Shown piece by piece: positions 17,102 through 25,132 of a stretch of DNA of 64,000 bases. The translations under genes were made by a program, and so were the position numbers. Position 1 is the first letter of the stretch. Every line of letters starts with the position of its first letter. Source of the stretch: an uncultured Dorea sp. (GTDB taxonomy: Bacteria; Bacillota; Clostridia; Lachnospirales; Lachnospiraceae); the NCBI GenBank assembly GCA_947652615.1, contig CANTDX010000002.1, positions 106,938 through 170,937 on the forward strand, in the 5' to 3' direction. The notes under the pieces were generated by a model. It was given only the letters and a program-made list of their open reading frames with translations, had not been told where the DNA came from and searched no databases.

Positions 17102-18682
17102 TTGAGTAAAAGTTTTAATGTAGTCGGTACTTGTTATCCGGAAGAAAATTATATGGTAGATATGGGAAGTCGTCTGAACGAGATTGGGAAATTAGTTGAT
17201 GAAAAGAAATATTTTACAATAAACCGGGCAAGACAGTATGGGAAAACAACTCTCCTAAATCTCATGGTAAGATATCTTTCTTCAAAATATACGGTATTTT
17301 CTGTCAGTTTTGAGGGTTTAGGCGATTCTGTCTTTGAAAAGGAATCATCCTTTTGCAGTATAATATGCAGGCTTTTGTATGATGCAATTCGTTATGGTGA
17401 AGTTCCGGCATTGGAAGACCCGGTGAAAAATATTATATATGATGCGGTTCAGAATAACAGTATAGAAGATTTATTTGGATTATCGACTATGATATCTGAT
17501 TTATGTGGCGCAGCAAAACGGCCGATCGTTCTGATGATCGACGAGGTTGATCAGGCAAGTGGATATAAGGTGTTTTTGGATTTTTTGGGAATGCTCAGAA
17601 GCAAGTATTTAAAAAGAACGACACGCCCGGTTTTTCAATCTGTCATACTTGCCGGTGTATATGATATTAAGAATTTAAAACAACGGATTCGAAATGATGA
17701 AGAACATCAATATAATAGTCCATGGAATATTGCGGCAGATTTCTGTGTAGATATGAGCTTTACTGCGGCGGATATTGCAGGGATGTTGAGAGATTATGCA
17801 GCAGACAAAAATATAGAGATGGAGATTCAGAAGATTGCGGATGAAATCTATGAATATACATCAGGGTATCCGTATCTGGTGTCTAGAATTTGCAAACTGA
17901 TTGATGAAAATAGGGAGAATCAAGAGATATATGGTAATTGGTCTCAAACGGGTGTTACCGAGGCGGTAAAGATACTTTTAAAGGAACCGGGTACACTGTT
18001 TGATGATATGAGGAAAAAGATTACTGACTATCCGGAATTAAACAATATAATCTATGCAATTCTTTTTAGAGGGGAAACATATCCATATAATCTGGATAAT
18101 TATGCAATCGACATTGGTTCCATGTTTGGTTTTATAACTGAAAGGGACGGACAGGCGGTGATTGCAAACCGTATTTTTGAAACAAGGCTTTATAATCTGT
18201 TCCTTTCGGAAGAGATGATGAAGAGTTCTACTTATCAGGCGGGCGAATTGGAAAAGAATCAGTTTATAAAAAACGGACTGCTGGATATGGAACTTGTCCT
18301 GGTAAAATTTATGGAGCATTTTCAGGATGTATATGGTAAAAGTCCAACGAAATTTATAGAAGAGAATGGACGGCGCATCTTCCTGCTTTATCTGAAACCG
18401 ATCATCAACGGCGTTGGGAATTATTATATTGAAGCCCAGACCAGGGATCAGACAAGAACAGATATTATCGTAGATTATCTGGGGAGGCAATTTGTGATCG
18501 AAGTCAAAATATGGCGTGGAGATGCATATAACAGAAGAGGGGAAAAACAGCTTACCGAGTATTTGGATTATTACCATTTAGACTATGGATACATGTTGAG
18601 TTTTAATTTTAATAAGAATAAAAGGGTTGAAATGAAGAAAATTGTTATAGGGAATAGGGTCATACTGGAAGTAGTCGTATAG
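17102..18682 (+). CDS. AAA ATPase-like protein with C-terminal PD-(D/E)XK nuclease fold
   Basis: This protein of about 526 residues belongs to the 'AAA-ATPase-like plus DUF1703' group. The N-terminal Walker A region is RARQYGKTTLL and Walker B is IVLMIDEVDQ. The C-terminal nuclease-like core has the Asp of RTDIIVDY and EVK. The start is either GTG at 17093 or TTG at 17102; the latter gives the SKSFNVVGTC beginning common in relatives. Codon use is clearly more AT-rich than in flanking genes, which suggests acquisition by transfer. The family is abundant in gut Firmicutes and Bacteroidetes; its function is unknown, with mobile-element or defence roles proposed. Confidence 0.85.
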   Translation: MSKSFNVVGTCYPEENYMVDMGSRLNEIGKLVDEKKYFTINRARQYGKTTLLNLMVRYLSSKYTVFSVSFEGLGDSVFEKESSFCSIICRLLYDAIRYGEVPALEDPVKNIIYDAVQNNSIEDLFGLSTMISDLCGAAKRPIVLMIDEVDQASGYKVFLDFLGMLRSKYLKRTTRPVFQSVILAGVYDIKNLKQRIRNDEEHQYNSPWNIAADFCVDMSFTAADIAGMLRDYAADKNIEMEIQKIADEIYEYTSGYPYLVSRICKLIDENRENQEIYGNWSQTGVTEAVKILLKEPGTLFDDMRKKITDYPELNNIIYAILFRGETYPYNLDNYAIDIGSMFGFITERDGQAVIANRIFETRLYNLFLSEEMMKSSTYQAGELEKNQFIKNGLLDMELVLVKFMEHFQDVYGKSPTKFIEENGRRIFLLYLKPIINGVGNYYIEAQTRDQTRTDIIVDYLGRQFVIEVKIWRGDAYNRRGEKQLTEYLDYYHLDYGYMLSFNFNKNKRVEMKKIVIGNRVILEVVV

Positions 18683-18702
18683 ATTAAAGGAGGGGGAAGT
18701 CA

Positions 18703-20763
18703 ATGAGAAAACAGCAGAATTTTCAATGGGATACCATATCGTTAGGTACTTGTTACTACCCGGAGCACTGGGACAGATCCCTGTGGGAAGCGGACCTGGC
18801 GCGGATGAAGGCGGCCGGGATTGAGACGATCCGTATCGGAGAATTTGCCTGGAGTAAGGTGGAGCCAAGAGAAGGGGAATTCACCTATGAATTCTTTGAC
18901 GAATTCCTGGAGACGGTCAGCGCGACGGATATGAAGGTGATATTCGGCACGCCGACGGCGACGCCTCCTGCGTGGCTTACGGAGAAGTATCCGGAGGTGC
19001 TCAACTGCCGGATGGACGGGGTGAAGTTCCGTCACGGCATGCGCAGGCATTATAATTATAATTCGCCGGTTTATCAGGAATTGAGCGCGCGGATCGTGGA
19101 GAAGTTCGCCGGCCATTATGCGGCGCATCCCAGTGTGGTGGGATGGCAGATCGACAATGAGATCAACTGTGAGGTGGATGTATTCTATTCGGAGAGCGAT
19201 ACCATAGCATTTCGCAGGTATCTGCGGGACAAGTACGGTACGCTTGAGAGTCTGAACCGGGAACTGGGGCTGATATTCTGGAATCAGGAGTATACGTGCT
19301 GGGATGAGATCTATGTGCCGCGCACGACCATCCATGATTCTTCGAATCCGCATCTGACTCTGGAATATTACCGGTTTGTATCGGAGAGCGCGGTCGCATT
19401 CTGCAAGATGCAGAGTGATATTATACGGAAATATAAGAAGCCGGGAGACTTTATCACGACGAACGGCATGTTCGGCCATCTTGACAATCACAGGATGATG
19501 GATGAGGCTCTGGATGTGTATACGTATGATTCTTATCCGAATTTTGCATATTGTCTTTCGGAGGATCCGGTGCATAACAGCGGCCTGAATGACAGGAAAT
19601 GGAGTAACCATCTGTCCAGAGTCCGTTCGGTATGTCCGCATTTTGGGATCATGGAGCAGCAGTCGGGGGCGAACGGCTGGAACACCCGGATGGAAGCGCC
19701 GGCGCCGAAACCCGGGCAGATGACCCTCTGGGCGATGCAGAGTATTGCCCATGGAGCGGACTATATAAGCTTCTTCCGGTGGCGTACCTGTACGGTAGGA
19801 ACGGAGATCTACTGGCATGGGATCCTGGATTATGATAACCGGGATAACCGGAAGCTTAAGGAGGTCAGAGACCTTCATGAAATGCTGGGTTCGATCCGGA
19901 ATCTTTCCGGCGCCGGATATCGGGCAAGCTTCGGGGTATTGGAGGATTATGATAATCTCTGGGATGCGGACGTGGATGTGTGGCATAGAAGGGTGGAGAA
20001 GGCGAGCAAGAAGGAGATATTTGCGGCGTCTCAGTTAAGCCACACGCCCATGGACTATGTGCTGCTTACAGACAGCACGGAATATGAGGAGCTTAAGGGT
20101 TATCCGGTTCTGTTCTATCCGCACGGCCTGATCCTGACGGAACAGAGGGCTTCACTTCTTAGGATTTATGTGGAGAAGGGGGGATGCCTGATCATCGGTG
20201 CCCGCACCGGACAGAAGGAAGAGCATGGCAGATGTGTGATGATGCCGATGCCGGGAGCGTTGGCAGAGCTTAGCGGCACGTCGGTGGAGGAATTCACCTT
20301 TGTGGGAGCTCTGGATGGAACGGTGTGTATGGATTGGAACGGCGAGAAGCTGGATACGGGGATCTTCAATGATATCTTAGCGGCCAAGAGTGAGGATGTG
20401 AAGGTGCTGGCGCATTTTGCGTCCAACTATTATGAAGGGAAGCCGGCGCTGACGGAACGCTTGGTAGGGGCAGGAAGAGTGCTTCATCTCGGAGGGACAT
20501 TTACCAGAGAGACCGTGTGCGCGCTGCTTCGTTATCTGGGGATTCTTAAGCCGTACGGAGCACAGCTTAAGCTTCCGGAAGAATGTGAATTATGCGTCAG
20601 GGAGAAGGACGGGAAGCAGTATTTCTTCGTATTGAATTATTCATCCGGGGAGCAGGAGATTCAGGTGGAGCGGGAGATGAAGGATCTGTTCTCCGGGGAG
20701 AAGATGTACGGTATCGTCAGACTGGCAGGGTATCAGGTCTTATGCCTAGAGACCGCACTGTAA
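18703..20763 (+). CDS. Beta-galactosidase, glycoside hydrolase family 42
   Basis: This 686-residue cytoplasmic enzyme (no signal peptide) hydrolyses terminal beta-galactosides. It has the GH42 layout: a TIM barrel with the acid/base Glu153 in GWQIDNEINCEV and the nucleophile Glu318 in GIMEQQSGANGW, then a trimerisation domain around residues 400-600 and a small C-terminal beta domain. Length and motifs match active GH42 enzymes. The GGAGGGGG ribosome binding site supports the ATG. The next gene, a response regulator, begins 17 bases after the stop, so read-through transcription is likely. Confidence 0.95.
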   Translation: MRKQQNFQWDTISLGTCYYPEHWDRSLWEADLARMKAAGIETIRIGEFAWSKVEPREGEFTYEFFDEFLETVSATDMKVIFGTPTATPPAWLTEKYPEVLNCRMDGVKFRHGMRRHYNYNSPVYQELSARIVEKFAGHYAAHPSVVGWQIDNEINCEVDVFYSESDTIAFRRYLRDKYGTLESLNRELGLIFWNQEYTCWDEIYVPRTTIHDSSNPHLTLEYYRFVSESAVAFCKMQSDIIRKYKKPGDFITTNGMFGHLDNHRMMDEALDVYTYDSYPNFAYCLSEDPVHNSGLNDRKWSNHLSRVRSVCPHFGIMEQQSGANGWNTRMEAPAPKPGQMTLWAMQSIAHGADYISFFRWRTCTVGTEIYWHGILDYDNRDNRKLKEVRDLHEMLGSIRNLSGAGYRASFGVLEDYDNLWDADVDVWHRRVEKASKKEIFAASQLSHTPMDYVLLTDSTEYEELKGYPVLFYPHGLILTEQRASLLRIYVEKGGCLIIGARTGQKEEHGRCVMMPMPGALAELSGTSVEEFTFVGALDGTVCMDWNGEKLDTGIFNDILAAKSEDVKVLAHFASNYYEGKPALTERLVGAGRVLHLGGTFTRETVCALLRYLGILKPYGAQLKLPEECELCVREKDGKQYFFVLNYSSGEQEIQVEREMKDLFSGEKMYGIVRLAGYQVLCLETAL

Positions 20764-20780
20764 GGGATGGGAATTTCATT

Positions 20781-21515
20781 ATGCAGAAGATTCTGTTGGT
20801 AGAGGATGATGATACGATTGCATTCGGTATCCGGTCGGGGCTTGCAAGGAAAGGATACGAGGTGGTCTGCTGTCATGATATCGCGGAGGCGAAGAGAATA
20901 TTCTCCGGGGAAATGCAGTTGATCCTGCTGGATCTGAATCTTCCGGACGGAAGCGGGTATGATCTCTGTAACTGGGTGAAATGTGAAAGGGATACTCCGG
21001 TCATCTTCCTGACGGTGAGAGACGATGTGGCGGATATCACACGCGGGCTTGATATGGGGGCGGATGATTATATTACGAAGCCGTTTCATATGGCGGTGCT
21101 GGAATCCAGGATCCAGGCGGTTCTCCGCAGAGCGGCAAGGCGGGGGGCGGTCGGAGAAGAATCTGCCTTACCGGGTAGTGTGGATACGAGAGAGAGCAAT
21201 AACGGAGATGGCGGGCGGCATATTCTCATCTGCGGCGGTATCAGGATAGACACAGAAAAGATGCAGGCATATGTGAAGAATGAGGAGATATCCCTGACGA
21301 GTCTGGAGTACCGTCTGCTGCTTCTGTTGATGGAGAATAAGGGATGTATCCTGCAAAGGGGGCGGATCCTGGAAAGCTTGTGGGATGTTGACGGGAACTT
21401 TGTGAATGATAATACGCTGACGGTCGCGGTCAAACGGCTGCGCAGGAAGCTTCGGCAGTCTTCGTGTATCACGACGGTAAGAGGGATTGGGTATCGGATG
21501 GAGGAAATGGAATGA
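20781..21515 (+). CDS. OmpR-family response regulator (pair 1)
   Basis: This 244-residue regulator has an N-terminal receiver with Asp51 as phospho-acceptor (LLDLNLPDG) and a C-terminal winged helix of the Trans_reg_C type. The linker between the domains is unusually long and Ser/Gly/Arg-rich (about residues 113-150). The frame is open inside the galactosidase gene, but the ATG at 20781 begins the canonical KILLVEDD receiver. It overlaps the kinase start by four bases. Its targets may be the nearby ABC exporter genes, by analogy with BceRS-type systems. Confidence 0.9.
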   Translation: MQKILLVEDDDTIAFGIRSGLARKGYEVVCCHDIAEAKRIFSGEMQLILLDLNLPDGSGYDLCNWVKCERDTPVIFLTVRDDVADITRGLDMGADDYITKPFHMAVLESRIQAVLRRAARRGAVGEESALPGSVDTRESNNGDGGRHILICGGIRIDTEKMQAYVKNEEISLTSLEYRLLLLLMENKGCILQRGRILESLWDVDGNFVNDNTLTVAVKRLRRKLRQSSCITTVRGIGYRMEEME

Positions 21516-22714
21516 ACATAGCAAGAAAAGCAGTGGAACAGTTCGTATTCTGGCTGCTTTTGGGGGCGGCCGCCGGAGCATTTCTGGCGGCTGTCTTAAG
21601 CTATCATGAATATCAGACGATAGCAAAGCTTGCGGGGGCAATACAGCAGTCGGATACGGATAATTTCGCACGCAGCTTAAAAGAGAGCTCCCCCCAGTAC
21701 CGCGAAGAAGGAAGGGAATTCCTTGAAGCATACGGCTATCATCCCATGAGGAACTGGGAAGTTTATCTGCCGTTTACAACAGGAATCTGTGTTGTTCTCT
21801 TTCTGGCAGCAGGTATTGTCATGTTTGGAATCCGGTGCCGCCAGGACCAAAGACAGCAGAGACGGATCCGGGAGATCACAGAGTATCTTAGGGCGGTGAA
21901 TTCCGGCGAGGGCGCTGTTCTGTGCCGGAATGAGGATAGATTCTCGCATCTGGAGGATGAGATCTATAAGACAGTCATGGAGCTTGGGAGCACCAGGGAA
22001 GCCGCCGTGAAGAATCATGAGATCCTGGCGGACCGGATCGCGGATATCGCCCATCAATTAAAAACGCCGTTGACGTCTATGTCGCTGATGACGGAATTGC
22101 TGGAAGAGTATCAGACCGGTGAGACGAAGGAGTATTATAACCGTTTGTCGAATCAGATCGAACGGCTTAAGAATCTGGTGTCCGGGCTTCTGGCGCTGGC
22201 GAAGCTAGATTCCCACGGGATTGTATTCCGGCGGGAGCGGTTGGAGATGTCCGGATTGATAGAAGCGGCAGCCGAGCCGTTAGAAGCAATTATGTCGGAG
22301 AAGCAGGTTGCACTTGAGGTGAGCGGGCCGCTGGAGGGAGAAGCGATAGGGAAGGAAACAGAGCGTACGGCAGGATGCTTCCTATACGGGGATCGGCAGT
22401 GGACGGAGGAAGCGCTGATGAACATCCTGAAGAACTGCGCGGAGCATACGCCGGCAGGAGGAAGGATCGCGGTCAGTTACAGCCAGAATCCGATTTATAC
22501 GGAACTGCGGATAGAAGACGGCGGTAATGGGTTCGAGGCGGCGGAGCTTCCCCATATATTTGAACGCTTTTACAGGGGGACGGGAGCATCGAAGGACAAT
22601 GCAGGGATCGGACTGGCGCTTGCGAAGGCGGTGCTTGAGCGGCAGAACGGAGAGATCTGTGCGAAGAATTCGGCGGACGGACACGCCTGCTTTCAGATCA
22701 AATGGTATATGTAA
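21512..22714 (+). CDS. Membrane sensor histidine kinase (pair 1)
   Basis: This 400-residue kinase has two membrane segments (about residues 12-32 and 84-104) flanking a short extracellular region. A HAMP-like linker follows, then the dimerisation box with the phospho-accepting His in DIAHQLKTPLTSM and a HATPase domain (NILKNCAEHT, ERFYRGTGASKDNAGIGLAL). The ATG at 21512 overlaps the regulator stop as ATGA; an earlier in-frame codon lies inside the regulator gene. The signal sensed is unknown. Confidence 0.9.
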   Translation: MNIARKAVEQFVFWLLLGAAAGAFLAAVLSYHEYQTIAKLAGAIQQSDTDNFARSLKESSPQYREEGREFLEAYGYHPMRNWEVYLPFTTGICVVLFLAAGIVMFGIRCRQDQRQQRRIREITEYLRAVNSGEGAVLCRNEDRFSHLEDEIYKTVMELGSTREAAVKNHEILADRIADIAHQLKTPLTSMSLMTELLEEYQTGETKEYYNRLSNQIERLKNLVSGLLALAKLDSHGIVFRRERLEMSGLIEAAAEPLEAIMSEKQVALEVSGPLEGEAIGKETERTAGCFLYGDRQWTEEALMNILKNCAEHTPAGGRIAVSYSQNPIYTELRIEDGGNGFEAAELPHIFERFYRGTGASKDNAGIGLALAKAVLERQNGEICAKNSADGHACFQIKWYM

Positions 22715-22729
22715 AAGAAGGTAAAAATC

Positions 22730-23401
22730 ATGCAGAAAATATTAATAGTGGAAGACGACAGGGAACTGAACGCAGCGCTCTGTTATGCCATAGAGAAGAG
22801 AAAATACCCGGCAGTCTCGGCGGCTTCGATCAAGGAAGCAAGGGAAATCTATGAAAACGAAGAATTACTCCTGATCATACTGGATATCAATCTCCCGGAC
22901 GGGGACGGATTCGGCTTCTGCCGATGGGTGAAGGATCAGAAGAATATCCCGGTATTATTCCTTACGGCGCGGGATCTGGAGGAGGATGTGCTCTCCGGCT
23001 ATGACCTGGGAGCGGAGGATTACGTGACCAAGCCGTTTTCCATGAAAATACTTCTGAAGAAGATAGACGTGATCCTAAAGCATGTGAAGACAGACGATAC
23101 TATTTTTGACGACGGCAATTTGAAGATCGACCTGAACCGGGCGAAGGTATTTCTTCATGGAGAGGAATGCGGCGTAACCCCTACGGAATTGCGTCTCCTG
23201 CGTGAATTTGTCCTGAATAAGGAACGGCTTCTTACTTATAACATTCTCTTAGACCGTCTGTGGGAGAACGGCGGGCAGTTGATGGATAAGCACGCGCTGG
23301 CTGTGAATGTCAACCGTCTCAGGGGCAAGATTGAGGATGACGGGCACAAATATATTTCAAATGTATACGGGATGGGATATCAATGGATTGGTCAGCAGTA
23401 A
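22730..23401 (+). CDS. OmpR-family response regulator (pair 2)
   Basis: This 223-residue receiver plus winged-helix regulator has the phospho-acceptor Asp in IILDINLPDGDGFG, the switch Thr in LFLTARD, the Lys in TKPFSM and a Trans_reg_C domain at the C-terminus. It closely resembles BceR/VraR-like regulators of peptide-antibiotic exporters. It follows the first kinase by 15 bases and overlaps its own kinase by 19 bases, so all four signalling genes are probably cotranscribed. Confidence 0.9.
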   Translation: MQKILIVEDDRELNAALCYAIEKRKYPAVSAASIKEAREIYENEELLLIILDINLPDGDGFGFCRWVKDQKNIPVLFLTARDLEEDVLSGYDLGAEDYVTKPFSMKILLKKIDVILKHVKTDDTIFDDGNLKIDLNRAKVFLHGEECGVTPTELRLLREFVLNKERLLTYNILLDRLWENGGQLMDKHALAVNVNRLRGKIEDDGHKYISNVYGMGYQWIGQQ

Positions 23402-24306
23402 CAGCGGTATTGGCCGGATGCGCGGCAGTGACCGCCGTGTGGAGGATGTATCGCCTGAAAAGGGAAGTCTATCAGTTTGAGGAGCGGGTGGAGAGCGCGC
23501 TTGACGATATCCTGTCCGGGAAAGGAATGACGGAAGGTGAGGAAGGCGTCACGGATTCCCTGTGGGGCAAATGCAGGGAGAAGCTCTGGCGGGTGAACCG
23601 TATCTGGACGAAGAAGGAAGAGGCCGGCAGGCGTGAGAAGGAGCTGATGAAGGAGCTGATCTCCGATATCTCCCATCAGACCAGGACGCCGATTGCCAAT
23701 ATGAAGCTGTATCAGGAATTCCTGCAGGAAGAAGGGCTCTCCGGGAAGGGGCGGGAATTCCTAGGGCACCTGGAAGGACAGACGGAGAAGCTGGATTTTC
23801 TCTTGCAGAGTATGGTTAAGATGTCAAGACTGGAGACGGGAATCATTCATATCCGGCAGCAGGAGGCGAGGCTATACGAGACGATAGCGGGAGCGGTGGG
23901 GGAGATCGTACCTGCCGCGGCGAAGAAGGGGATAGAGCTGTCGGTAGATTGTGACGAGGAGATTATGGTAAAGCATGACAGGAAGTGGACGGAGGAAGCA
24001 ATCTTCAATGTGCTGGATAACGCGGTAAAGTACACGGAATCCGGCGGGAGTATCCATGTTGCGATGAAGTGTCAGGAAGTATTCGCGAAGATCAGCGTGC
24101 GTGATACGGGAAAGGGGATCGCACCCGAGCGTCAGGCGGAGATTTTCACCCGTTTCTACAGGGAGCCGGAGATCCATGATGAGAGCGGAATCGGTATCGG
24201 GTTATATCTGGCAAGGAAGATCCTGGAACTGCAGAACGGGTATATCGAGGTGCGTTCGCAGGAGGGCGAAGGTGCAGAGTTCAATCTGTATCTGCCAAAT
24301 GCATGA
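23383..24306 (+). CDS. Short sensor histidine kinase (pair 2)
   Basis: This 307-residue kinase has one short hydrophobic N-terminal segment and almost no extracellular region, as in intramembrane-sensing kinases of the BceS type. The His box is ISDISHQTRTPIANM, and the ATP domain has VLDNAVKYT and ESGIGIGLYLARK. The gene order kinase, ABC ATPase, large permease is the classic antimicrobial-peptide sensing and detoxification module, in which the transporter itself conveys the signal to the kinase. Confidence 0.88.
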   Translation: MDWSAVTAVLAGCAAVTAVWRMYRLKREVYQFEERVESALDDILSGKGMTEGEEGVTDSLWGKCREKLWRVNRIWTKKEEAGRREKELMKELISDISHQTRTPIANMKLYQEFLQEEGLSGKGREFLGHLEGQTEKLDFLLQSMVKMSRLETGIIHIRQQEARLYETIAGAVGEIVPAAAKKGIELSVDCDEEIMVKHDRKWTEEAIFNVLDNAVKYTESGGSIHVAMKCQEVFAKISVRDTGKGIAPERQAEIFTRFYREPEIHDESGIGIGLYLARKILELQNGYIEVRSQEGEGAEFNLYLPNA

Positions 24307-24333
24307 AAATCACAGTTTAGTGATAGTTCGTGA

Positions 24334-24350
24334 TTGTGACTGCTTTGTGA
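24334..24350 (+). promoter_or_regulatory. Candidate response-regulator box upstream of the ABC exporter
   Basis: Two TTGTGA direct repeats start 11 bases apart, one helical turn, as OmpR-family dimers require. Further GTGA units lie just upstream. The box lies in the only gap between the kinase and the exporter ATPase, about 90 bases before its start. Confidence 0.45.
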
Positions 24351-24442
24351 TTTTTACCTGATAAGATAGTACTATGTCCAGCAGATAACAGGATGCCGGA
24401 TGTGGTACTATTTTTAGTTTACCGGGAGAAAGGAGCAGGAAG

Positions 24443-25132
24443 ATGGAATCATGGATTGTAGAGACAAGAGGTTTGAAGAAATATTACAGGCTGGGCGATC
24501 ATATAGTCAGAGCCTTGGACGGTGTGGATTTCACAGTCAGAGAACAGGAATTCGTCGCGATCATCGGCAGGTCGGGAAGCGGGAAGAGTACCCTTCTCCA
24601 TATGGTAGGGGGATTGGATACGCCTACGGAAGGGGAGGTCATGGTAGCGGGAAGAAGCCTGTCCGGCATGACGAAGGAGGAGCTTGCCATATTCAGGAGA
24701 CGGAAGGTGGGCTTCATCTTCCAGAATTATAATCTTGTGCCGGATCTGAATGTATATGAGAATGTCGTCTTACCTATAGAGCTGGACGGGAAACGTGTTG
24801 ACCGGGAATTCACAGCGGAGATTCTTGATGTGCTGAAGCTTACGGAGAAGCGGGAAGCCCTTCCGGGAATGCTGTCCGGAGGGCAGCAGCAGAGAGCGGC
24901 CATTGCAAGAGCGCTTGCGTCGAAGCCTGCCATCATCCTTGCAGACGAGCCCACCGGCAATCTGGATACGGCGTCCGGCCATGACGTACTGGGATTATTG
25001 AAGGTGGTGGCGAAGCAGTTCCAGCAGACCCTCGTCCTGATCACACATGATCAGGATATCGCTCAGATGGCGGACCGGATCGTGTGCATCGAAGACGGGC
25101 AGATCAGGAAGGGGCGTGGTCTTCATGCTTAA
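24443..25132 (+). CDS. BceA/MacB-type ABC exporter ATPase
   Basis: This 229-residue single-domain ATPase has Walker A GRSGSGKST, signature LSGGQQQRAA and Walker B IILADEPTGNLD, the standard MacB/LolD/BceA subfamily profile. It works with the large FtsX-type permease that overlaps its stop by 8 bases. With the two-component genes directly upstream it probably forms a peptide-antibiotic detoxification module. The exact substrate, for example a bacitracin-like peptide, lantibiotic or host peptide, is not known. Confidence 0.93.
   Translation: MESWIVETRGLKKYYRLGDHIVRALDGVDFTVREQEFVAIIGRSGSGKSTLLHMVGGLDTPTEGEVMVAGRSLSGMTKEELAIFRRRKVGFIFQNYNLVPDLNVYENVVLPIELDGKRVDREFTAEILDVLKLTEKREALPGMLSGGQQQRAAIARALASKPAIILADEPTGNLDTASGHDVLGLLKVVAKQFQQTLVLITHDQDIAQMADRIVCIEDGQIRKGRGLHA

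Noticed and set aside
18742..19986. A 414-residue open frame on the minus strand
   Set aside because: It is fully antisense to the GH42 beta-galactosidase, whose catalytic motifs are intact, and its translation is a low-complexity His/Arg/Ile/Pro-rich pattern typical of antisense shadows.
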